From contig NZ_JAZLIO010000003.1 of the NCBI RefSeq assembly GCF_045617425.1, positions 186,001 to 250,000 on the forward strand: a DNA stretch of 64,000 nt, given 5' to 3'. The notes below the pieces were generated by a model. That model made no database searches. It was not told the origin of the DNA and worked only from the letters and a program-made list of their open reading frames with translations. A program made the position numbers and the translations under genes. Of the stretch, positions 24,897 through 33,317 are shown in pieces. Position 1 is the stretch's first letter; the number at the start of each line of letters is the position of its first letter. Origin of the DNA: Carnobacterium_B sp045617425. Its GTDB lineage: Bacteria; Bacillota; Bacilli; Lactobacillales; Carnobacteriaceae.

Positions 24897-25445
24897 ATGA
24901 GACAAAAGTCTTGGAAGGAATTTTCATGGGAATGGTTTAAGGCTCTCTTATTAGCTGGATCAATCACTGTTTTACTGCGAAATTTTATCTTTATTCCTAT
25001 GACTATTGAAGGTTCTTCTATGATACCAACTTTTCAACAGGATGATCAAATCATAGTTAGAACCATCTATAATAATATAGAAAGATTTGATCTAGTTGTA
25101 TTTCATGATTCTTCAAATCGAACACTTGTTAAAAGAGTCATTGGGTTACCGGGAGAGGAAGTTCGCTACGAAAATGATCAGCTGTATATAAATGATAAAA
25201 AAATAGAGGAAAAATTTCTTGATAATAATTTAGTTAATCATGCTGGTGGGGTATGGACATCCGATTTCACTTTAGAAGAACTAACTGGAACTCAAATAGT
25301 TCCAGAAAATGAGTATTTTGTACTAGGAGATAATCGGAGATCAAGTAATGACAGTCGCTATTTCGGTAGTGTTCCACTAGATTCAATTATTGGTGAAACA
25401 TCCTTTACTTACTATCCATTTAATCGTATAAATTTTATTCAATAA
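24897..25445 (+). CDS. lepB: Type I signal peptidase (first of a tandem pair)
   Basis: A 182-residue Sip-type signal peptidase with one N-terminal membrane helix (about residues 14-34) and an extracellular Ser-Lys dyad: S41 in 'IEGSSMIPTF' and K79 in 'LVKRVIGLPGEEV'; box E is 'LGDNRRSSNDSRYFG'. It removes signal peptides from exported proteins. A second signal peptidase gene starts 22 bases after the stop. The two share only the catalytic boxes closely, so this is not a recent duplication. Start ATG after TTTGGAGCGAATG. Confidence 0.94.
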   Translation: MRQKSWKEFSWEWFKALLLAGSITVLLRNFIFIPMTIEGSSMIPTFQQDDQIIVRTIYNNIERFDLVVFHDSSNRTLVKRVIGLPGEEVRYENDQLYINDKKIEEKFLDNNLVNHAGGVWTSDFTLEELTGTQIVPENEYFVLGDNRRSSNDSRYFGSVPLDSIIGETSFTYYPFNRINFIQ

Positions 25446-25472
25446 ATAGTATAAGAAGGTAGGGAGATGCAA

Positions 25473-26132
25473 TTGAGTAAAATTAATTTTTCTGATAATC
25501 AACACAAGAATGAAAATACTTTCGAACCGAGAAACACGCGTCATCTTTCTCCAAGTCAAAAACGTAAAGAAAATAAAGGTCGCGGAAGTGAAATTTTAAG
25601 CACCTTGTTGTATTGTGTTGTGGCATTGATAATTTTTCTACTCATTCGACATTTTCTTTTTGCTCCAGTGAGTGTAGACGGTCAATCAATGGCACCTACT
25701 TTAGAAGATCAAGATCGTTTGATTTTAAATAAAATCGACAAAATAGATCGTTTTGATGTGGTTGTTTTTCCAGCTCCAGGTGAGCCGGATAAACAGTATA
25801 TCAAGCGGATTATTGGTATGCCAGGAGATACGATTCGTTATCAAGATGATGTGTTGTATATCAATGGAGAACCGGTTGAAGAAGAGTATTTAGAAAATTC
25901 CATCGAAAATATGACACCAGGAGATAATTTTACAGAAGACTTCTTATTAGCTGCTAAAACAGGAGAAGAAACTGTTCCAGAGGGGACTTATTTTGTAATG
26001 GGAGACAATCGTCAAAATTCAAAAGACAGCCGATTTAGTGAAGTAGGGTTTATAGATGCGACCACTGTTAGTGGAACAACAAATCTTCGTATCTGGCCAC
26101 TTGAAAAATTTGGTACGATTGACGAGGATTAA
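25473..26132 (+). CDS. lepB: Type I signal peptidase (second of a tandem pair), extended cytoplasmic N-terminus
   Basis: A signal peptidase I of 219-221 residues. Numbered from ATG 25467, the catalytic residues are S74 in 'VDGQSMAPTL' and K113 in 'YIKRIIGMPGD'; box E is 'MGDNRQNSKDSRFSE'. It differs from its neighbour by about 40 extra, highly charged cytoplasmic residues before the membrane helix ('HKNENTFEPRNTRHLSPSQ'). TTG 25473 is preferred over ATG 25467 because AGGGAG (25461-25466) abuts the ATG but sits 6 bases before the TTG. Both genes are probably cotranscribed. Confidence 0.93.
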   Translation: MSKINFSDNQHKNENTFEPRNTRHLSPSQKRKENKGRGSEILSTLLYCVVALIIFLLIRHFLFAPVSVDGQSMAPTLEDQDRLILNKIDKIDRFDVVVFPAPGEPDKQYIKRIIGMPGDTIRYQDDVLYINGEPVEEEYLENSIENMTPGDNFTEDFLLAAKTGEETVPEGTYFVMGDNRQNSKDSRFSEVGFIDATTVSGTTNLRIWPLEKFGTIDED

Positions 26133-26205
26133 CAAATGAAATGAAAAAAAAATACAATACAATAGTGTAGTTCTTTTTTTGTGTAAATAGAAAGGTGAAA
26201 ATTAA

Positions 26206-27069
26206 ATGACCATTCAATGGTTCCCAGGACATATGGCAAAAGCAAGACGCCAAGTAACAGAAAAAATTAAACTAGTAGATATTATTTTTGAACTAGTAGA
26301 TGCAAGATTACCTTTATCAAGCCGCAATCCAATATTAGATGAAATTATTGGAGAAAAACCAAGGATAATCATTTTAAATAAAAGTGATTTAGCGGATCCG
26401 TTAGAAACAAAGAAGTGGGTAGCTTATTTTAATGATCAAGGAATAGCGGCTGTTCCAATTGTTGCTCAAGAAGGACACGGCATGAAACAATTGATGGCAA
26501 AAGCAAAAGAACTTTTACAACCAAAATTTGATCGTAGAGCCGCTAAAGGCATCAAACCTCGTGCAATTCGAGCTATGAGTATTGGAATTCCTAACGTTGG
26601 AAAATCAACGTTGATCAATCGATTTGTAAAGAAAAACATTGCCCAAACAGGAAATAAACCAGGTGTAACAAAAGCCCAACAATGGTTGAAGTTAGGTAAA
26701 GAATTAGAATTATTGGATACACCAGGGATTCTTTGGCCGAAGTTTGAAGATCCTGAAATTGGAAAGAAATTAGCTTTAACTGGAGCAATTAAAGACACCA
26801 TTCTACAGTTAGACGAAATTGCTATGTATGGATTGGAAGAAATGAAAATTCGAAATCCAGAACTACTTGCTAAACGATACAGATTAACAGAAGAAGAATT
26901 AAATCTTGAATCGCCAGACCTGCTTATGTTGATCAGTGAGCGAAAAGGGTATAAAGATGATTATACTCGTGCGGCTGAATTGATTGTTTTTGAAATTAGA
27001 AGCGGTAAAATTGGGAAGTATACATTAGATATAGCGCCGATTTCTTTACCAAAAAGGCAGGACAGTTAA
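26206..27069 (+). CDS. rbgA: Ribosome biogenesis GTPase RbgA (YlqF)
   Basis: A 287-residue circularly permuted GTPase needed for late 50S subunit assembly in Firmicutes. The permuted order is plain: G4 'NKSD' at 58-61 comes before G1 'GIPNVGKST' at 127-135 and G3 'DTPG' at 171-174. The N-terminal 'IQWFPGHMAKARRQ' carries the conserved catalytic-region histidine. A C-terminal helical ANTAR-like domain follows. The rnhB ATG starts 1 base after the rbgA stop codon, giving the conserved rbgA-rnhB pair seen in Bacillus. Confidence 0.97.
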   Translation: MTIQWFPGHMAKARRQVTEKIKLVDIIFELVDARLPLSSRNPILDEIIGEKPRIIILNKSDLADPLETKKWVAYFNDQGIAAVPIVAQEGHGMKQLMAKAKELLQPKFDRRAAKGIKPRAIRAMSIGIPNVGKSTLINRFVKKNIAQTGNKPGVTKAQQWLKLGKELELLDTPGILWPKFEDPEIGKKLALTGAIKDTILQLDEIAMYGLEEMKIRNPELLAKRYRLTEEELNLESPDLLMLISERKGYKDDYTRAAELIVFEIRSGKIGKYTLDIAPISLPKRQDS

Positions 27070-27070
27070 A

Positions 27071-27844
27071 ATGGAAAAACCGTTGACCATTACGGCAATA
27101 AAGGAACTACTAACGACCATCACCCATATGGATGATGGACGATTGACTTTAATTAAGAGTGATTCACGTAAAGGTGTATTAAATGCGTATAAGTCTTGGG
27201 AAAATCAAATGAGAAAACAGCAATTGATTCTCGAAAAACAACAGGAAATGTTGCAAATAGAGCAATTTTTTTGGGAACAAGGAACACGATTTATTGCTGG
27301 AATCGATGAGGTAGGAAGAGGTCCATTAGCTGGACCTGTTGTTGCAGCTGCGGTCATATTGCCGCAAGATTTTAATGTACTGGAAATCAATGACTCTAAA
27401 CAATTATCGAGTGCAAAAAGGGAATTGTTATTTGACCAAATTCAAGAATCTGCGATAGCTATTGGGATTGGTATAAAAGACCATCGAATAATTGATAAAG
27501 TCAATATTTATGAAGCAACTAAACTGGCTATGGTTGAAGCTATTGAGCAACTACCTCAACAGCCAGACCAATTGCTGATTGATGCAATGCATCTACCAAG
27601 CAATATTCCCCAAGAAAGCTTTATCAAGGGAGATTCAAAAAGTTTGTCTATAGCTGCTGCTAGTATCGTTGCAAAAGTAACAAGAGACCGAATGATGGCG
27701 GAATATGATACAGTATATCCGGGATACGGTTTTTCTAAGAATGCGGGATATGGAACAAAAGTCCATTTAGAAGGTTTAGAAAAACACGGAGTATGTCCTA
27801 TCCACCGAAAAACTTTTGCTCCTGTTAAGAATTTATTAGAATAA
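27071..27844 (+). CDS. rnhB: Ribonuclease HII
   Basis: Cleaves RNA in RNA-DNA hybrids and removes single ribonucleotides from DNA. 257 residues, with the Firmicute N-terminal extension of about 70 residues (helical, 'ITAIKELLTTI') before the catalytic core. Active-site residues: D79-E80 in 'AGIDEVGRGPLAGPVV', D171 in 'LLIDAMHL', and the 'SIAAASIVAKVTRD' block with the DEDD aspartate. The start is tightly coupled to rbgA. A strong bidirectional terminator separates it from the converging lexA. Confidence 0.97.
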   Translation: MEKPLTITAIKELLTTITHMDDGRLTLIKSDSRKGVLNAYKSWENQMRKQQLILEKQQEMLQIEQFFWEQGTRFIAGIDEVGRGPLAGPVVAAAVILPQDFNVLEINDSKQLSSAKRELLFDQIQESAIAIGIGIKDHRIIDKVNIYEATKLAMVEAIEQLPQQPDQLLIDAMHLPSNIPQESFIKGDSKSLSIAAASIVAKVTRDRMMAEYDTVYPGYGFSKNAGYGTKVHLEGLEKHGVCPIHRKTFAPVKNLLE

Positions 27845-27862
27845 AGAGATTTACTGTGAAAC

Positions 27863-27908
27863 AAAAAAAACGAAGAACCGGGATAAAACCCGTTCCTTCG
27901 TTTTTTTA
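27863..27908. terminator. Bidirectional terminator between rnhB and lexA
   Basis: AAAAAAACGAAGAACGGG-type stem: CGAAGAACCGGG pairs with CCCGTTCCTTCG around ATAAAA, flanked by seven A and seven T residues. Confidence 0.9.
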
Positions 27909-28529
27909 TTGGATATGGCTACGATACAATCCGATTACTTTGCCTAAAATGGTTACTTCATTAAGTAGAATAGGACTCATGGTGTCATTTTCTGGTTCTA
28001 AGCGATAATGATCTTCTTCTTTATAAAATCTTTTGCATGTTGCTTCATCTTCTACAGTCATAGCAATAACAATATCGCCATTATTTGCAGAGCTTTGTTT
28101 ACGAATAATCACTTCATCACCATCAAAAATACCAGCATTGATCATGCTTTCTCCGCGTATAGTCAACATAAAAAGAGAATCATTTTCAAACTGCAAGTTT
28201 GGAGGCAATGGGAAATAATCTGTCGCTTCTTCTACAGCTAAGATTGGTTCACCTGCTGTTACAGTTCCCAGTAAAGGTATTTTATCAAGTGCAATGCCTA
28301 ATTTTGATAATCCTAGTTGTGTTAGTTCTATTGCTCTTGGTTTGCTAGGATCTCTTTGGATGTAACCATTTTTTTCTAAACGAGAAAGGTGACCATGAAC
28401 GGTTGAGGTAGAAGATAAAGAAACAGCCGTTCCGATTTCTCTTACAGTTGGAGGGTAACCTTTTAATTTAACTTGACTGTATATATATTGCAGAACTTCA
28501 ACTTGTCTTGATTCGGGATTTTTACTCAT
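27906..28529 (-). CDS. lexA: SOS repressor LexA
   Basis: A 207-residue self-cleaving repressor of the DNA-damage response. The N-terminal winged helix reads 'GYPPTVREIGTAVSLSSTST'. The cleavage site is A92-G93 in 'VTAGEPI'; the catalytic dyad is S128 in 'RGESMINAG' and K166 in 'EATCKRFYK'. ATG 28529 is chosen over GTG 28544 because the GTG lies inside the GAGGTG ribosome binding site and homologues begin 'MSKNP'-like. A LexA box upstream (28597-28610) indicates autorepression. It is divergent from ynzC, as in Bacillus, but the usual yneA is missing. Confidence 0.97.
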   Translation of the reverse strand: MSKNPESRQVEVLQYIYSQVKLKGYPPTVREIGTAVSLSSTSTVHGHLSRLEKNGYIQRDPSKPRAIELTQLGLSKLGIALDKIPLLGTVTAGEPILAVEEATDYFPLPPNLQFENDSLFMLTIRGESMINAGIFDGDEVIIRKQSSANNGDIVIAMTVEDEATCKRFYKEEDHYRLEPENDTMSPILLNEVTILGKVIGLYRSHIQ

Positions 28530-28596
28530 AATATATATAAACACCTCGTTTCTATTATTTTATCATTTTAAGATTACCATATATGATAGAACAAAT

Positions 28597-28610
28597 CAAA
28601 CAAACGTTCG
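28597..28610. promoter_or_regulatory. LexA (SOS) operator between lexA and ynzC
   Basis: CAAACAAACGTTCG matches the Gram-positive SOS box CGAAC-N4-GTTCG with one mismatch. It is 67 bases upstream of the lexA start and 80 upstream of ynzC, so it could control both. On the minus strand it overlaps the likely -35 region of lexA. Confidence 0.75.
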
Positions 28611-28690
28611 TAGATTTAAAGGATTAAAAGATGTTTTTTTAAAAGAAATTTGTTATAGTTGACTAATAAATAAAAAAGTGGAGTGATTCG

Positions 28691-28930
28691 ATGTTACCAA
28701 AAGATCAAATAGAACGAATAAATGAGTTAGCAAAAAAATCAAAAGGCAAAGGATTGACTATCCAAGAACAAGTTGAACAAAAGGAATTAAGAGATGCCTA
28801 TATAACGGCTTTTCGTGGTGGGATGAGAAATACTATTGAAGGTGTCAAAATTGTAGATGAAGAAGGTAATGATGTAACTCCTGATAAATTAAAAGACATA
28901 CAAAAAGATAAAGGTCTTCACGGAAGATAA
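28691..28930 (+). CDS. ynzC: YnzC family protein (DUF896)
   Basis: A 79-residue DUF896 protein: 'RINELAKKSKGKGLTIQEQ' then 'LRDAYITAFRGGMRN' and 'VKIVDEEGNDVTPDKLK'. In Bacillus subtilis ynzC is the last gene of the SOS-induced yneA-yneB-ynzC operon, divergent from lexA. Here it is the only one of the three, starting after GTGGAGTGATTCG, and the LexA box upstream suggests it remains SOS-controlled. The B. subtilis protein is a small helical hairpin; its function is unknown. Confidence 0.93.
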   Translation: MLPKDQIERINELAKKSKGKGLTIQEQVEQKELRDAYITAFRGGMRNTIEGVKIVDEEGNDVTPDKLKDIQKDKGLHGR

Positions 28931-28991
28931 AAGAATCTTTGTTCAATAATGGGATAACCATGAAATTCTCCCATTTAATAACATTCTCATC

Positions 28992-29029
28992 GTGAAAGCG
29001 TTGCACTTGAGTGTAAATAATAGTAAACT
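28992..29029 (+). promoter_or_regulatory. Transketolase promoter with an overlapping putative CcpA (cre) site
   Basis: TTGCAC at 29001-29006, 17-base spacer and TAAACT at 29024-29029 form a sigma-A promoter. TGAAAGCGTTGCAC at 28992-29005 fits the cre pattern (TG, AA, central CG, imperfect dyad) and covers the -35, the position expected for catabolite repression. Confidence 0.5.
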
Positions 29030-29072
29030 AATAAAGTACTATAAGAGAGTTAAAATCGAAAGGATGATTTTT

Positions 29073-31067
29073 TTGTTTGATAACACAGACCAATTAGCAG
29101 TAAATACAATAAGAACACTAAGTATGGATGGTATACAAAAAGCCAACTCTGGACACCCAGGATTACCTATGGGGGCTGCTCCAATGGCTTACACATTGTG
29201 GACTAAACAATTAAAAGTAAATCCAAAAAACTCGAAATGGTTCAACCGTGACCGTTTTGTATTATCAGCTGGACATGGATCGATGTTACTATACAGCTTA
29301 CTGCATTTAGCTGGATATGACGTTAAAATTGATGATTTAAAACAGTTCCGTCAATGGGACAGTAAAACACCTGGACATCCAGAAGTGAACCATACTGATG
29401 GAGTAGAAGCAACAACTGGTCCATTAGGTCAAGGAATTGCAAATGCTGTTGGAATGGCGATGACAGAAGCTCATTTAGCTGCAGTTTATAACAAAGAAGG
29501 TCATTCTATCGTAGATCACTTTACATATTCTTTATGTGGAGACGGCGACTTAATGGAAGGAATTTCAGCTGAAGCGGCTAGTTTAGCTGCTCATTTGGAA
29601 CTTGGGAAATTAGTTGTTCTTTATGATTCAAACGATATCTCTTTAGATGGACCAACCTCTAAAGCTTTTACTGAAAATGTTGGACAACGTTTTGAAGCTT
29701 ATGGTTGGCAACATATTCTTGTAAAAGATGGAAATGATTTAGAAGAAATTAATGCAGCAATTGAAGCTGCAAAAGCTGAGACAAAAAAACCTACTTTAAT
29801 CGAAGTGAAAACGATTATTGGATTTGGTGCTCCGAATGCTGGAACACATAAAGTCCATGGCGCACCACTTGGAGCAGAAGGAATTGAAGCAGCTAAGAAG
29901 GCTTATGGCTGGGAAGGCGAAGACTTCTTTGTACCTTCTGAAGTAGCAGAACGCTTTAAAGAAACAATGGTTGACCAAGGAGCTAAAGTGGAAGAAGAAT
30001 GGAAAGCATCATTTGAAGCTTATCGTACGGAATATCCAGAATTAGCAGAACAATTCGAGTTATCTTTAAAAAATGAATTGCCAAAAAACTGGGATGCTGA
30101 ATTACCAACATATGAAGTTGGAGACAATGCATTGGCTTCTCGTGTTACAAGTAGCCAAGTGTTAAATGCTATCGCAAAAAAAGTTCCTTATCTATGGGGT
30201 GGTTCTGCTGATTTGTCGTCATCTAATAATACAATGATAGCAGATGTAAAAGATTTCCAAGCTGGTCAATATGATGGAAGAAACATTTGGTATGGTGTTC
30301 GTGAATTTGCAATGACAGCTGCAATGAACGGAATCGTTTTACATGGTGGAACTAGAACTTACGGTGGGACATTCTTTGTCTTTACAGATTACTTGCGTGC
30401 GGCAGTTCGGTTAGCTGCTATATCTAAGTTGCCGGTAACTTACGTATTCACACATGATTCAGTTGCTGTAGGAGAAGATGGTCCAACTCATGAGCCAGTA
30501 GAACAATTATCTAGTTTGCGCAGTATGCCTAATCTGTCTATTCTTCGTCCAGCAGATGGAAATGAAGTTGTAGCTGCTTGGGAATTAGCAATCACTTCAG
30601 TTGATCATCCAACAATGTTGGTTTTATCTCGCCAAAATTTACCTGTATTGCCAGGAACTAAAGAAGGCGCGCGTACAAATGTTGCTAAAGGAGCTTATGT
30701 TATTTCTCCTCAAGCTGGGGAAAAACCAGAAGGAATTCTGTTGGCATCCGGTTCTGAAGTAGCGTTAGCTATTGAAGCTCAAAAAGCTTTGAAAGAAAGC
30801 GGACAAGATGTTTCTGTTGTTTCTGTTCCAAGTTTTGATTTATTCGACAAACAAGATGCAGCTTATAAAGAAAGTGTTCTACCAAATGGAGTACGCAAAC
30901 GTGTATCTATTGAAATGGGAGCCACATTTGGTTGGGAACGTTATGTTGGCTTAGATGGTGCTTCAGTAGGGATAGATAAATACGGTGCAAGTGCTCCAGG
31001 AGCAACAGTTATTGAAAACTATGGCTTTACAGTTGAAAACGTTGTGAAAACATACAACAACTTATAA
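29073..31067 (+). CDS. tkt: Transketolase
   Basis: Thiamine-diphosphate enzyme of the pentose phosphate pathway, moving two-carbon units between sugar phosphates. 664 residues, the usual length. Visible are 'IQKANSGHPGLPMGAAP' near the start, the ThDP/metal motif 'GDGDLMEGIS' with 'YDSNDISLDGPT', 'GVREFAMTAAMNGI' with the catalytic Glu, and 'THDSVAVGEDGPTHEPVEQL'. TTG 29073 (MFDNTDQLA) is chosen over ATG 29064 and 28992: AAAGGAT is 8 bases before it, and homologues start here. A putative cre site overlaps its promoter. It is followed by a YneF gene, the same order as in Bacillus. Confidence 0.97.
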   Translation: MFDNTDQLAVNTIRTLSMDGIQKANSGHPGLPMGAAPMAYTLWTKQLKVNPKNSKWFNRDRFVLSAGHGSMLLYSLLHLAGYDVKIDDLKQFRQWDSKTPGHPEVNHTDGVEATTGPLGQGIANAVGMAMTEAHLAAVYNKEGHSIVDHFTYSLCGDGDLMEGISAEAASLAAHLELGKLVVLYDSNDISLDGPTSKAFTENVGQRFEAYGWQHILVKDGNDLEEINAAIEAAKAETKKPTLIEVKTIIGFGAPNAGTHKVHGAPLGAEGIEAAKKAYGWEGEDFFVPSEVAERFKETMVDQGAKVEEEWKASFEAYRTEYPELAEQFELSLKNELPKNWDAELPTYEVGDNALASRVTSSQVLNAIAKKVPYLWGGSADLSSSNNTMIADVKDFQAGQYDGRNIWYGVREFAMTAAMNGIVLHGGTRTYGGTFFVFTDYLRAAVRLAAISKLPVTYVFTHDSVAVGEDGPTHEPVEQLSSLRSMPNLSILRPADGNEVVAAWELAITSVDHPTMLVLSRQNLPVLPGTKEGARTNVAKGAYVISPQAGEKPEGILLASGSEVALAIEAQKALKESGQDVSVVSVPSFDLFDKQDAAYKESVLPNGVRKRVSIEMGATFGWERYVGLDGASVGIDKYGASAPGATVIENYGFTVENVVKTYNNL

Positions 31068-31074
31068 AAAAATG

Positions 31075-31114
31075 GCCATGTGAGTTGAAAGTTCAACTTA
31101 CATGGCTTTCTTTT
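31075..31114 (+). terminator. Terminator after tkt
   Basis: GCCATGTGAGTTGAA at 31075-31089 pairs with TTCAACTTACATGGC at 31092-31106 (one mismatch), followed by TTTCTTTT. Confidence 0.85.
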
Positions 31115-31230
31115 GTGAGTAAATGGGATAAATTGCGACTTTTTAACGTAAGAAGAAGAATTTTAGTTTATTTTTCCAATAATATTTAGTACAATTAAGA
31201 CTTGAGAGGTTCGAAAGGAGTGAATCAAAA

Positions 31231-31467
31231 ATGAATTTAGGTCTTGCTATCTTTTTAATTATTTTAGCCTTAGTTGGTGGAGCAGTCGCTGGTTTCTTCC
31301 TTGCTAGAAAATACATGATGGATTATTTTAAAAAAAATCCGCCAGTTGACGAAAATATGTTGCGTATGTTAATGATGCAAATGGGACAAAAACCATCAGA
31401 AAAGAAAATTAAACAAATGATGTCGTCAATGAAAACACAAACAACAAAAACGACTAAAAAAAAATAA
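31231..31467 (+). CDS. yneF: YneF family membrane protein (UPF0154)
   Basis: A 78-residue protein: one N-terminal membrane helix (residues 3-24, 'LGLAIFLIILALVGGAVAGF'), then a cytoplasmic tail containing the family motif 'FKKNPPVDENMLRMLMMQMG' and 'GQKPSEKKIKQMM', ending in a Lys/Thr-rich stretch. UPF0154 proteins follow tkt in many Firmicutes. Function is unknown. The start ATG lies after AAAGGAGTG. It has its own terminator. Confidence 0.95.
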   Translation: MNLGLAIFLIILALVGGAVAGFFLARKYMMDYFKKNPPVDENMLRMLMMQMGQKPSEKKIKQMMSSMKTQTTKTTKKK

Positions 31468-31493
31468 GGGCACACACTGCCTTATAATACTAA

Positions 31494-31527
31494 CGTGCGA
31501 GCAGATATGTATCTGTTCGCGTTTTTT
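31494..31527 (+). terminator. Terminator after yneF
   Basis: GCGAGCAGATA pairs with TATCTGTTCGC (one G-U pair) around a short loop, flanked by CG/CG and six T residues. Confidence 0.78.
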
Positions 31528-31565
31528 GATTAATAGGATTATTAGTAAAGAGGTGAGGGAAGAAA

Positions 31566-33317
31566 ATGGGTATTTATAAAAAATTAGGTTGGTTTTTTAA
31601 ACAAGAAAAAAAAGCATATATCACGGGTGTGATATTTTTATTTCTTGTAGCAATCATTCAACTAGTCCCGCCTAGGATAGTGGGAATTATTGTAGATGAA
31701 GTTGGTCAAGGAACGTTAACGCTTAAAAAATTAATCCAGTGGTTAAGTATTTTGATAGGTGCGGCAATTGCCAGTTACTTATTTCGTTACATTTGGCGTG
31801 TGAATATTTGGGGAACATCTGCCAAATTGGAACGGATACTTAGAACACGATTATTCAACCACTTTACTGAAATGGACAATAGTTTTTTTCAAAAATACCG
31901 CACGGGCGATTTAATGGCTCATGCAACAAATGATTTAACGGCAGTTCGAAATGTCGCAGGTGGTGGGATATTGACCTTAGCTGATTCAATTATTACAGGG
32001 GGTACAACGATTATTGCCATGGCTCTAGTAGTTGACTGGAGATTAACGTTGATTGCATTGATACCACTCCCATTGCTTGCTATAGCCTCACGCGTTTTGG
32101 GTTCAAAACTCCATGAGCGATTTAGAGGAGCGCAAGCGGCTTTTTCTAATATGAATGATAAAGCGCAAGAGAGTATTTCAGGGATGAAGGTCTTGAAAAC
32201 ATTCGGTCAAGAAGATGAAGACGTTGAAGAATTCAGACAAAAAACAGAGCAAGTAGTTGCTGAAAATCGAAAAGTGTATAAAATTGATTCGCTGTTTGAC
32301 CCTACAATCACTTTTATCATGGGAATTTCTTACGTATTGACCATCGTAATGGGTGGGAGATATATAAATTCAGGCACCATCACTATTGGTGAACTAATTT
32401 CCTTTATTAACTATATAGCTATGCTGGTATGGCCGATGTTTGCCATTGGCCGATTATTTAATATTTTGGAACGTGGAAGTGCAAGTTACAATCGGGTAGA
32501 GAAATTACTATTAGAACGATCGAAAATTATTGAAAAACCCTCGGCATTAACGAAAAAAGTAAGAGGAGATATTCATTATTCCATTGATAAATTTTCTTAC
32601 CCTAAATCCGATGTTCCAGCGTTAAAAGAGGTACATTTTGAGCTGAAACGTGGACAAACGCTCGGCGTAGTAGGAAAAACAGGAGCTGGAAAAACCAGCA
32701 TTTTTAAATTACTTTTAAGAGAATACGATCGTTATCGTGGACGTATTCTATATGGAAATGAAGACATCAGAGATTACACGTTAGATGCCTTGTTACAGCA
32801 AATCGGTTATGTACCACAAGATCAATTTTTATTTTCTACGAGTATCAAAGAAAATATTCGCTTTTCTAATCCAGAACTATCACAAGAAGAAGTTGAAAAT
32901 GCTGCAGAGTTAACGGCCATTCATTCTGATATCATGGAAATGCCTAATGGATATGATACGGTAGTTGGAGAACGGGGAGTTTCATTATCAGGAGGACAAA
33001 AGCAACGAATTTCAATTGCTCGCGCGCTGATTATTAAACCTGAATTATTAATTCTAGATGATGCTCTATCCGCAGTGGATGCTAAAACGGAAGAGAGGAT
33101 ATTATCTGCTTTGAAAAATGAACGTTCGGAACAAACAACGATTATAGCTGCTCATCGAATCAGCAGTGTGATGCATGCAGATGAGATTATTGTTATCGAC
33201 AATGGTGAAGTCATCGAACGAGGGACACACGCTGATTTAATCATTCAAAATGGATGGTATAAAGAGATGTTTGACAGTCAGCAACTTGAACAAAAAATTG
33301 AAGGAGGTGCAGACTAA
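31566..33317 (+). CDS. ABC exporter half-transporter A (heterodimeric multidrug type, degenerate Walker B)
   Basis: A 583-residue half-transporter: six membrane helices (about 15-300) and an ATPase domain with Walker A 'GKTGAGKTS' near residue 370, a canonical signature 'LSGGQKQR', and a Walker B 'LILDDALSAVD' in which the catalytic Glu is Asp. That change marks the non-catalytic partner of heterodimeric exporters such as LmrC/LmrD, BmrC/BmrD (YheI/YheH) and TM287/288. Its stop overlaps the start of the second subunit by one base. The substrate may be drugs, lipids or peptides and cannot be told from sequence. Confidence 0.92.
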   Translation: MGIYKKLGWFFKQEKKAYITGVIFLFLVAIIQLVPPRIVGIIVDEVGQGTLTLKKLIQWLSILIGAAIASYLFRYIWRVNIWGTSAKLERILRTRLFNHFTEMDNSFFQKYRTGDLMAHATNDLTAVRNVAGGGILTLADSIITGGTTIIAMALVVDWRLTLIALIPLPLLAIASRVLGSKLHERFRGAQAAFSNMNDKAQESISGMKVLKTFGQEDEDVEEFRQKTEQVVAENRKVYKIDSLFDPTITFIMGISYVLTIVMGGRYINSGTITIGELISFINYIAMLVWPMFAIGRLFNILERGSASYNRVEKLLLERSKIIEKPSALTKKVRGDIHYSIDKFSYPKSDVPALKEVHFELKRGQTLGVVGKTGAGKTSIFKLLLREYDRYRGRILYGNEDIRDYTLDALLQQIGYVPQDQFLFSTSIKENIRFSNPELSQEEVENAAELTAIHSDIMEMPNGYDTVVGERGVSLSGGQKQRISIARALIIKPELLILDDALSAVDAKTEERILSALKNERSEQTTIIAAHRISSVMHADEIIVIDNGEVIERGTHADLIIQNGWYKEMFDSQQLEQKIEGGAD

